Shown piece after piece: positions 1 through 11,900 of a stretch of DNA of 64,000 nt. This DNA is from Rhipicephalus microplus. Lineage: Eukaryota > Arthropoda > Arachnida > Ixodida > Ixodidae. The notes beneath the pieces were generated by a model, which did no database searches, was not told where the DNA came from, and was given only the letters and a program-made list of their open reading frames with translations. The stretch covers positions 13,212,001 to 13,276,000 of the forward strand of contig NC_134704.1 in NCBI RefSeq assembly GCF_043290135.1, in the 5' to 3' direction. Each line of letters opens with the position of its first letter. Within the stretch, counting starts at the first letter, position 1. The position numbers were made by a program, and so were the translations under genes.

Positions 1-2816
1 AAGACATAAGAACACAGAAAAAAGAGAAAGCTTGCCCCTTCTGATGACAAGCACTGATCTCAACTTTGAAACCCAACACAAAACCAAAACTGCCAGGCAA
101 CAACTTTAGGACAGCCACAGGGATGGTAACTGTATAGCTTTCTTTTCAAAAGCCTTTAAATAGCACACAAGCAGTTGACGCATGCACCAGGTGGCTTTCA
201 CAACAACACAAGTCCAAGCATGTTGCTGCTGAGATTTATTTAGTGCATCATGGGCACCACCATAACCCAGGCACCACCATAACACAGAGGCTGCGCCAAT
301 AGGGTGAGGAGCCACATGTTGTAGGTCATACACAAATGCATAGCAAAGCTTTTTGTCGGTATAAAATAAGTTACTTTTTTGAGCTTTTTGTATCACTTTA
401 TAATAATATACCACACGTACAATTTTGAAAAAAGCTTTTCTATACGTTAACCGAGTCAAGCTGCACATTTTACAGTGCTGACTCCAGCTTCAGTTGGATT
501 TCCAAGAAGATGTGATGACCTCAATATGTAGTTTTTAACACATACACTGTCAGTGCTATCTTGTTTTTTCTTTCCTGCATATGTTTTTTTATCTTTCTCT
601 CCCTCTCTTTTTTTTTTTTCATAGATATGTTATACATTATGAATGACAAAACCTGTTTGATTTGGTGCCAACACTCGTAATCTTGGCACGAAAAATAGTT
701 CCAGCAAACAATGCTCACACATCTATATATAAATAATCCTTTGACAGGTTGATGGACTGTACTGCAGTAACATAAGCCCACACAAATATGTGAGATAAGT
801 AACTGCATATCGGCAATCACTGCACAAGGCTCAGAGGAGTGTCACAGTATTGTGACGGAACAAAGGCATGGCACAAAGTGTGATGCTTCAAGTCGCCCCT
901 GCCATTACCTGTTCTCTGTATTCGTCTTCTTCAGAACACATGCTATCCAGGACCCTAAAGTGGTTCTCATTATTCTTTACAAAGTCATCAATAGCATAGA
1001 TTGCATAAATAGACTACATAGTGCACAAATTGTTTAATTTATAACATATCTGCAAAGATGTGGATCACTAAAGATTGCAGCGGTGTTGCCACACCAAGTT
1101 TTCCAGCTGTCTGTTGGGGGCCACGGCATTGTTTTGCGATGCCATTTGTGCATTAGGCATGACTGGTTTCTAAGCATTTAAAAAGTATGAGAGGCTGCAT
1201 TTATGGTGATATCTGGTGCACATGCACATAGATCAATAAAGCAGACAAGCACAAAGTGTGGCCTCTGTGATCAACTGTGTGCCAGCGGAGCATTGTGGAA
1301 GCACAAGTTTAGCCCGAATTATTACTCACTGAGGACATTGAGGAGAAAAAGCACAGCTTCTGAAGGTGTTTAATTACACAGTGCTTTGCTAAGTTATAGT
1401 GCAAGTGATTAACACTAGCTGTAGCCTAACTGCATAACTCGCAAAATACTTTTTGAGGGACCCTTTTTTAAAGCAGGTATGTTCTTTTATGAGACGAGCA
1501 GCTTGGCAACTTAGATGTACTTTACACCCCAGAGGGACAAGAGCTTGGCGACGTTACTAACCGAAAAAACATGTCGAAGAAAAGCCTATTAGCTATATTC
1601 TAATAAACTTTGAAATTCTAACAGCAGTCAAGAACAAAGAAGAAACAAGAGGGGCATGACACTCCACTGAAATTGAAATCGGTAGAGAGAGGTAAGTGAA
1701 AACGGGTATTGGCCTAACCCCACGTTTTGGCACAGGACCCAGAAATTGGCAAGGCCTGAACTTCAGGCAGAGGGAACTTGGCTCTTTGAACTCCGCTTCC
1801 TTGGTCAAACCATTGAATGCACAGCGGGCATCTTGGTCAAGCACTTGCTGCAGCCACAAGAGAGAGAAAACAAATTTCTGTTCAATGTGATGATATCAGT
1901 TATTTTTTTTTCTTAATTGTTGTAAACAAGCCTTCTGTGAAATAGCTGTAACACCTTGTATTTTTATTTTGTTTTGTTTTTTTACCTCTGTTCTATGAAT
2001 GCCTATATCTCAATTTACGCTACTCACAATCTGAAGCCTCGGGCACACAAAAAAGACACGACGCAGCTATATTCAGTGTGCGAAATGCCCTTAGTTTTCC
2101 GTGCGCTTCCGTAATGAAAATGGTGCATTACAATTACATTACATTACATTACATTACAAAGATTTCACTGCACACAGGCCCCATCCAAGACATGCTAGTG
2201 CTCCATATAGTGCCCCATGTTAACGTCGCATATGTGGTTTCGTTTCATGTGACTGTAATGTACAGACGATCTTTGTTCCCGTTTTTACTTTTGTATGTTT
2301 TTTTTCCCCTTCCCTTGCCTTTTCCCCTCTAGCCATGCTTTTGTGTTCTTCTGTTCTCTACTGTACCCCTGTTGGGGAAGTGAAGAACGCAAGGAGAACA
2401 TGAAAGGATGAACGCTTTTTGTTGCTTTCTTTGCTTATAAAGCTGGCCCTTTCTCCATTTACAGGCTCGATACCTACACGCAGAAGATACCAGCTTCATG
2501 CGCTGACCTTTCTTTTCCACTTATCTCCCTTCCTCCCTGCACGTCGCAATTAGCTATCGATTTGCTTTGAGTCTTTGTGCCAGCAAGTGGGCTTTTTTTT
2601 TTTGCTTTCTCATGTTCGCCTGAATGCCCCCATCAAGACTACTGTAACATTTGTCGCGCAGAACCCGCGTCCTTGGTGGTTGCTGTGAGTGTTCGTCTTA
2701 AGCAAGAATTCGTCCTAACAGAGCTTGTCTTAACGGGAGTTTACTGTATACACTCTGAAAGAATTTCGTGCTAACAAAAAGAAAAGGAACCAACAGAAGC
2801 ACATTGAGTACATCAC
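1..2816. other. intron of MDN1, no exon recognised
   Basis: AT-rich sequence downstream of the last midasin exon. It holds a short ATTAC microsatellite at about 2131-2158. At 2690-2750 is a stretch (gtcttaacgggagtttactg) that looks like the end of a Tigger-type DNA transposon. No open reading frame here resembles midasin or a known family. Confidence 0.6.
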
Positions 2817-2921
2817 CTGAAAATCTCGAACGTGTGAGACCAGCACTCTGTGGGACTTCTCCACAGCTTGCTTGATGGCCCAGAAGCTGATGTCCTTCCA
2901 GCGAACTATCTTTACGAATTC
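2817..2921 (-). CDS. MDN1: MDN1 linker exon (last seen in window)
   Basis: Acceptor CTGCAG, donor GTGATG; 35 codons, phase 0. The sequence EFVKIVRWKDISFWAIKQA and its continuation EKSHRVL is one of the most conserved linker blocks. The downstream exons must lie left of the window or in the unassigned 1-2816 interval. Confidence 0.95.
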
Positions 2922-5900
2922 CTGCAGTATGAAGCGGAACAACCCATTCTGGCTTTGTATGTCCTCATGACGGCCCCATGTGCAAACAAGACTAAGTGTG
3001 TACACCTTTTCTGACAAGTCTAACACGGCACACAGTCCTATTGCAGCACACAAAATCCAGCTAAAGAAAGAAAAGAAGTGGAGAAAAGCCACTTATCTCT
3101 ATGCACCTGCCATCTGGTGCTTCATAAACACATACTATCTGCCACTATTTTAATCAATATCTGCCTAAGTGTTAATGCCATAATTAGCCATTTACATTAA
3201 CAAAAGCTTTGCTACTTTGAAAACTGAGTTTTGCTAACAAGTTTAACCACGACATTGATGCAATATCTTGACACCAGGTTAAATGGCTTTCCACTTTTGC
3301 TCAATGGTCACAGAATGAACATGCAACTAAGTGCACCAGTTAAGGACAAGTATAAAATAAATAAGGACTATAACATCTTTACTTTACGCATCCTTGTAGC
3401 ATGTGTACAGTTCACAATGCCTAAATTGGGCCAAATCTTAAAGAAGTAGCCTACAGCTGACCGACCTAAGACGCAGGCGAAACCCACCTTGAGCTTCTTC
3501 TCAATGGGCTCCCTATCTGCTTTAATGCGAGCACGAGTAGACGGGACGTACTGGCTGTAGAAGTGCCACAGGTTGAAGAGAAGGCCTGTCAAGAGAGAGC
3601 CCGACTGCTGCGCCTCAAGCAAGAAGGGCCACAGCAGCTGCAGTCTAAACTCAAACTCCCCGAGACGGCTTGTGTCCAGGAAACGCACCAGCTCATCCCT
3701 CACCTGTCGGAGAGTGTCTGCATCCAGCTGGCTCTTTTCCTGCATTGTGATGCCCCCACTGTTTTATCTGCTTGTATTAAACCAAAGACCAATCAATTTT
3801 CTCGCTTCAAAGAGGCAATGTGAAGACAGATATTGGTTGCTGTGGTGGGACGAGGTCAGGTTGCCTTAGAACGCGTAGTTATAAAGCAAGATTGAATAAA
3901 GAAGAACAATGCACATGCTGTGGGGGAGTTTAAGAAATGATGGAACATGTTCTGATTGAATGTGGCGATATCTACCTAGGTATACGTGTGGGCACGAGCC
4001 TACATGACGCCTTGGGTTTTAGGGACAACCATTGAAAGCTGAACACGTCCACGATAGAAGCAAGTAAGAGACGGTTGGAGTATTGGTGGCAGGAAAGTAG
4101 AGATAAAGGACAGAAATAGTGGAAAAGATGAGGTCATTCTGCCTGAAAAGGCAAAGAGATGCACCATGAATTTATAATTTTCCTGGTATAATGAGATCGC
4201 TTCAATCGAATTAGATAAGGCATTAGGTCAACATAAAAGGAAAGCTTTCTCTTCAGTTTTTTTTTTTTTTTTTTTGAGCTTGATGGAACCCATGTCATTG
4301 TCACGTTATAAAGAGGAAGGTCATAGCATCCATCCGTTCATCCATCCATCCATCCTTCCAACAGATAGCATCACTATGTTCATGTATGTAAAGTCAACTT
4401 CCTAGTAAACTTTCCAGAAATTCAACCTTAGTGCCTAGAGCAGAGGCGGTAACATAGTGCTTGACACATGCATTAAAACCATATGATAAAACCTTGCTGT
4501 GATGGTTTCCATGTTCAAGATAGTTTTGTACAGCAGTATAGGCAAACAAGAGAAAAATGCCTTCCAGGATTTCTGAGCATGGTTTAAGTTCAGGACAGTA
4601 TGTAGAAATTAAATTAACATTGCTGGGGTTTAACATCCCGATACCCCAATATGACTGAGAGACGCTCGTCACGAAACATGCTAGAACAGGAAGTTTCAAC
4701 TGTACCTGAACAAGGTTTGCCAAAAGGTGGTACATAAAAAACCACCACCTGGCACTTCTTTCTCTTACTTTCTGGACCACTCCATTCAGGCACTGGGTCC
4801 AGTTGCTGAAACAGATGCACAAGAAAATTGAGCGAAAATCACCAGAAGATGACTGACAAGGAAAAGAGAAACCTTTTAAAAAATCCACCAAGATTCACTG
4901 GGACAACACTTATGTGGTGTTTCTGCGGCTTGCGGGTACTCTGTTGTATAGACATGTAAGAGTGCATTTGGCAAAGTAGTCCAGAGTCCTACCTATGACA
5001 AGACAAGAGAAAGAATGCTGACATATTCATTTTCCTTTGAGGGGATCAAGGCGCCTTCCCTATGCCTCATTCCACTGCAAGTGTGTTGTGCCGGCTACGA
5101 GACGGCTCATTCACCGAGAACCACTTTTGCAGCAGCAACGTGATGGAAGTGGTTAGTACAGTGGACGTACCGTATTTACTCACGTAATGAACCCACCTTT
5201 TCTTTTTTCTGAAAAGCTGATGTCAATTTGGGGGGCGGGGTCATTACGTAGAAAAAAAAAAAAAAAACTCCCATTAAACGAAACTCGGTTAAATGGAAAA
5301 GCCGCATAACCGAAACTATCTAGGCACACTTGGTTGGTCTCTTATATATTTAATGACAAAAAGTTTCAGGTAATCAGAACATTTTTATAGATTACATCGG
5401 TTAAATGATACTAAAACGAGCAAAACCCATGAACGGCGGAAGTGGCCACAGCTGTCTAGCAACCATAAAACAATAGCCAAAGCTAATTTAGTCAAGCCAA
5501 TCAAACGATCGCACATGTCCGCACATGCCGAGCAGCAATTGACGTCTCGTCGTGAACTTGAGGAGACAGCCTTGAGGAACTTATAGCTGAAGTTCAAGAT
5601 GAGAATCTGTGCTCGAGTGGTGATAAGATTGTGTGTGATTTCGAGCCCATTTCAGTGGCTGATAGTGCAGCAAGAAATGCTGTCATCCTGTTGCAGCGCT
5701 ACTTTGAACACCTGGTGGCACAGGGTTCCTGCACAGCCTTTCAGCAATGCACTCCTACTATGTGAGAAAGTGCTTAAACAAGGCCAAGCAAATTGTTATC
5801 ACCTCATTTTTTCCGAGTTGGCAATATTAGTAACATTTTTCTTTCTCATCAACTATAGTAGTATTGCTTACTTCAAAATGTTTCTGTTCAGTCAGCCACA

Positions 5901-8900
5901 GTTGGTGCTTTTCAAATGAAGTCATATTTAATTCATTTTGTGGGCTTTGATCAAATGAAACTTCTCATAAACGAAACAAATTTTCTTGCCCTTTCAAGTT
6001 CCGTTTAAGAGGATTCCACTGTAACAGCAAAAATTTCACACGATGATAATGAGAAACTAGCTGTTCAACCACAACCGACCTTCAATTCAGCGGCAGGACT
6101 ACTGAGCCTCTGAACTTATTCGACGACTTAACTTTACACAAGGGGATATTGTCCTTGTTTTGGCCTGTGAAATGAGCGACGAAACTGGGCACCGCTTTGG
6201 CACCGTAAATGGGCCTCTAGCATTTCACGTTGGTTGAAGATAACTGAAGTGAACGAGTAGAAAAATGAATTAATGTTGATTACCGCCTGCTAAACCAGTT
6301 GGTTCATACTTGCAGATGTCATAGGATGTGAAACTTAGTGAAGGCAGCATAGGACAGGAAATAATGCTTTCGCTGCTCTATTGTTGTTAATTCTGTTGTC
6401 TTACTACACAAATAACTGATTACAAATGTAGCTCTTTAGAACTAGCCAGAATGCAGCTTTCAACACTTTCTCCTTGTCTCTTCAATCACACAGAGCTCAA
6501 ACTTGAAAAAGCAGTACTGTTCAAACAGCAGCACTTACTGCAACTCCATTTTGCGCCACCGCACCACCAAGTGGGTAAGTGCATTCAGCTCAGGGGAAAT
6601 GGAAATCTTCCGATGAGCCCCTTTTTCCCAGTCCTGTGAGAGGAGCAAAGTGACCATCAGCTACTGAGTTGAACAGTGTAGCTGCTGATTTATTAAGGCG
6701 TAACCCAGAAGGTGCATGCAAATGTGCATGCAAGGAGAATGATGTAACGTGTCATTTGATACAATGTGCTACACAAGCTGCCAGCGTACCCTAGTATTTC
6801 ACACTTATCTTCCATGGCTCCATGGGTGTTGCTAAGAGTAGCTTGCCAGAAATGAAAAGTAAGCCTTTAAGTAAATTGAAATTTTTTCAACTTTTCCACA
6901 GAGAATTATGACTTACATGTTACGTGAAGCTTCTGAAAACATTATACATTTGCACATTTGCAAAAGCAATGATATTGCTAATTAAGAGCTGTGAAACTGA
7001 CCTGTCCTAGTGCAAGCAGTATTTCCAGTCCTTGAAGAACTTTCATTACTGGTGATGACACCGGCAGGTCCAGCACACGATTGCAGACCTGTTTCAACTG
7101 AAAAAGAAGAATAAAATTAAACAAGCTAGCACAGTGAGACATTACGAAATCAATGGATTGGCGATAACATGTCTGGTCTGGAAGATGCGTGATGAAGAAA
7201 ATAAATGCAGAAAAATAATGAGCAAAAGTGAAAAGGCTTTATAGAAGTGGCTCAATAGTTGAGCCACTTCTATGTGACCAAGGCTTCAACATGAAAGCCA
7301 GAACTTCATGGAAGTTTTACACTTTTTCACTTATAGTCTGTATTTATCTGTATAGTCTGTATAGTCTTAATGTCTTATAGTATGTATCTGTATAGTCTGT
7401 ATAGCCTGTTTTTTTTTTTTTCTTCAACAAGCCTTTATAATCTCTACAGTGAGAAGAAAGTTTCCACACTTTAGTGTATTGATGGTAATGAATAGTGAGC
7501 AACAGGAACACTTATACCGTATTTACTCACGTAATGAACGCACCTTTTCTTTTTTTCAAAAAATCGGAGCAAAGTTGGGGGTGCGTTTATTACGCGGGGT
7601 AAATATTATGAAAACGTTTTCGGGAGAAGGAAAAAAATGCAGTAATGCAAAAAATAGGTTAGGCTGCTGCGCCTTTTGCAATTTACATACGCATACACTG
7701 TTTGGAAACAGCTTCTTCGTTGCACATTCAATTTCGATGGTTGATGGCGCTATCTTCTGCAAGCTGTCCCCTGGTGGCCACCCGCGCATGCATGTTTTGC
7801 AACTATCTTTTCTCACAATCGTTTAACCGCAACAGTGGTATCTGCTTGTAATCTCGAGGGGCACCCAAAAGCGTGCACTCAAGGGGGAACGGGGAACAAA
7901 GGGACAGTTAGGGAGAAGAAAGAAAGTTGGCTAAAAAAAAAGGGGGGAAAGGAGTTCGCAGGAAGCGACCGACTCAGTTGGCGCAGGCAGTTTGGTGATG
8001 GGCAGTTTGGTGACCTTCGCTCGTTGTGTGCGTATCAGCTGCAATGTCTCTACACTCGCACTGCTCGTAAACCCCGCTGTGGTGCACAGGTAAGACGGGG
8101 AGGTGTCGTGCACAGATAGAAAGAAAAGCAAACAGGCTTGCGGCAACGGGCGAAGTGAGGGGGGGGCGAGCAGGAGTGGTTGAGCGAGGGGGCAAAGTAA
8201 TAAAAAACAGAAGAGAGCGAACGAACGGGTGAGGAGGCGCCAGGTGTCGGTTGGCGGCAGTGCAGCGGATGAATGTAGGGGGTGCGATTATTATGCGGGG
8301 GAGGGGGGGGGGGGTATCCAAATTTTGATGAGTGAAGTTGGGGGGTGCGTTTATTATGCGAGTAAATACGGCACTTGTTTCCATAAGCTGCTCTTCTAGC
8401 ATCATGAAATAGCGATGAAATTGATCCATTCAGGCTTGAGCTTTAGTACAGATAAGTAACTTTCGGGTATGAAATTCACACATTGATGCATTGAAGCTGA
8501 ATGGAGGTACAGAGCAGAAACTTAAATTTCTGTAATACTTGCAAGATGCAAAGCTGCACACATGCAAAGCAGCAGCGCTTGTGGTGTGTCGTTCCTTGTG
8601 TACGTCTTATCATTTTTTGCGCTACATTATGAATTTGATCCCGCACAAACTGGTCCAGGAACAAGTCCTTCTGCAAAGCTGCACACCTTTACATGATTAG
8701 TACAAACCTTCTGATTGGTTTATGGGCTTAGCTTTCCTCCTTACGCAACAATGGAAATAATAGCTGAATAAAAAATAAATAAGCACGGTGGAACTACATC
8801 TGCTGGATAATTAATTTGCTTAATGTATGGTGTTGTTACTCTAATGATAGTGAAATACTATGTCAGTGAGTCCTTCCTTAACTCAATAACTCAGTAGGTT

Positions 8901-11900
8901 CGATTTGCTTATAAGCTGATTCCATCATACACAGTAACTACGCTCTATTTTCAGCACACACATTGCACTTTCTGAGAGCAGAAGCATACCTTGGTAAGGC
9001 CTGGGTGTCCAGGGAACTCCACAAGAAGGTCCTCAATTCTTGTCACCAGGCGACGCAAGGGGCCCTCACACAGAGATGTCTCTTGCAGATCAGCGTCATG
9101 GTATAGGTCGATCTGGCGTCCAGTGTCGCTACCTTTGTTCTCTGGTTTACATTGCACTAGACCTTGCTGCTCCAAGCTAGCTGTGCCTAGGCTCAATTCC
9201 AATGACCAGCACGAGACCAAGTGGCAGCCTTGCAAAGCTACATCAAGTGTTGCATCTGCATGCACAGAGACGTCATTGTCAGACAGATACTGCAAAAGGG
9301 CATGTCAGTCCACTGGGGCCAAAGAAGTTAAATGATAGAGAGACTAGTAAAGGTATGCTAATTTGGTCCCTACCATGTAAGAAGTTGGCATCACATTGAT
9401 ACAAACCTGCTCTAAATTACTACCAAAAAAAGCATGTCCAAGCCTAATGCTAAGCCACTTGCAAGACCACAGCAGATACCGTACCAATAAGTGCTGCAGC
9501 AACCAAGTGGCAGGAACTCCACAGGATTCTCGGTTACACATTGCGTGGAAAAGTAAGAGAGCATGTGGGCACTTCAAAAACACCAGGCAGACATTTACAT
9601 GGTATTTCTTGCTGGCTTATTTGTTACACAAAGGCTACATTGGCCAGCACATCTTTACATGGCGATATTCCTTCTGTTGTGTCAGAGTAACATCATGCCA
9701 GACAGACCAGCTGACAAGAAAATGTGTTTTGAGTAGGCTTGTGCGCATAGTGAATTTCAGGTTCCAAGAGAATTGGAATCGAACAGTGATTTTGCTGAAA
9801 TAATTTCGAATCAAATTCGAATAGTATATATATCGCATTATTATAAAGAAAAATTGGTTTATTTGTCATGACCCAAATAACCTGCACAATATTTAACAAA
9901 AAATTGAAACAAGGCCTGTGCAAATGCAACTTTTTACATCAAGCAAAGTGGAAACAACTTTAAATAGTAGCAGGAATTAAGTGTTGGTAAAATGCACGTG
10001 ATAAATTGTAAAATGTTACATGTTAAAATTTGCTGTACTTAGAGCATATAAGTCAGTATAACAAGCTTTTAAACTTAGAAAATGAATCGATGCGATAGTA
10101 ATTGCTTTATTTAACCTTGAAGTGAGGTTTCGAAGGAGTTTAAATTTTTTCTGTGTGTGTGTTTTTCACGGCATAGCACTATTACACTACAGTGAAACCA
10201 CCTCTACAGGAGGTTACATGCGAATTAATATATTGTTACAGTAAGATGCCTTTATTTACAAGAGATGATGAATGCGAGAGTCCAGGGATCTGGCAGATCA
10301 CTGCTCGTGCCAACTTCGTTCTCCTCTTCTACCACGTGTCCCCGCAGTATCGTAGCAATATGTTGAAATAGATGTTTTGACGGTTTAGCACTCCTCTAAT
10401 TCAGTGAAACCACCTTTACAATAGGTTACATTCAGGCTAATATATGTTTACTTAATCATTTTAAACATTTCGAAATTTTCAATATTTTGAATGTAATTTA
10501 AAGCCAATTCGAATAGAGTATTATTCGTTTGAATATTCAAAGCATTCAAATATTCGCACAAGCCTAGTTTTGAGTGTCAGACTTTGACCATCAGTATGTA
10601 AGGCATGCCAAGAGAGGCTACGCGCTAGAAAGCCACCTGTTGAATGCACCATATTTGCCAAGAGAGGTATAATCTCTCTTGGCGAATATATGGTGCATTC
10701 AACAGGTCATCTAAAGGACATCTACAGAAAAGAAAAAGAAAACAAACACAGAAGCTGACAAGGAAATATTACAGCTTTCTGAAAGCAAGACCTGCCCGCA
10801 AAATAATAATAAACAATAAATCATGCATAGTGTGACACCGTTGGCAAAAAAGAAATCTTCGTCTTTGGTGAATCTTCTAAGCAAAGCATGGAAGGTAGAG
10901 TTTTTCTTGGCCCCTATTTTACTCTGGTAACTACATTCATATCTTGATTAGAAACCTTGGAATCAAGACTACAGCCTTCTTAAAGAGACTTTTCAATCTT
11001 TCAAAAGTAATGAATAAGTGCATTTGGATTGCAGACCAATGAATAACTAAAACTGAAAGTTCCTTATACAAATCCCCTGCTTACCCAGGTGAGCTCCATG
11101 CTGCTGCAATGTGCTCCGCAGTGCCTCATGGCGCAGCCTCAAGGCATCCAGGCAGTCAGCTTTCCCTTCTGTTGTTTTTGGGTCAGCAAGTTGGCAGTGA
11201 GCTTGCCACACCTGCAGTGCTTCACTGCCACTGAAGGCAAATGCTTGTGCCACGGGCAAAGGCTTCTCAGGTTGAGAATGTTCATCTTCATCATCTTCAA
11301 ACTCCTGTAGCCGGAAAGATTGGGTGCCACAAATGCAACACTGATTCTTCAATTTATAATTTAACGCCACATCTGTTGTATTCAAAAGTGTCGCACTATG
11401 TGAACTTAAAACAAAACAAAAAAAGCAAAATTTTGATTAATGTCATCTTGGTGAATGAAATTTATGGGCTTTATGACTGCTAATTTCCCATTGAAATGCA
11501 GCATTATATTTGTGCAACTACAGTAACTGGCACCAGATGACTGGGATTTCGGCAGCTCACCTGCGAGTAGCTGGGAAAGAGAGCGTGACACTGCTGCTCA
11601 TCCAACACCTCCTGGCTCTCCTCAGCAGGGTGAGTGCGATACTGGAAGAGGCTCTGCTCTCGCTCCTTCTTTTCCCGCTCCTCTTCTTCATTGAGTTGCC
11701 ATGAAATCGATAGCTGGTGGAGCACAGGACGTGTCGCCTATGCAAGACCAACCGTCAGGACACAGGTAAAGTCTTAATAAAAACTGTCATGTCATTTTCA
11801 CTACACCGAGACTTAGAAAATTTGGAGGACACTTAAGCTTCACCTTCGAGGGTAGAATTCCACTGCGTAATCGGGTCCCATTCACGTTGCCTTCTCGATC

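Noticed and set aside
1593..1859. 88-codon minus-strand frame as the next midasin exon
   Set aside because: No match to the linker, no convincing splice sites at its edges.
7974..8429. 151-codon minus-strand frame
   Set aside because: It overlaps the TIR element and its low-complexity G-rich end; composition is repeat-driven.
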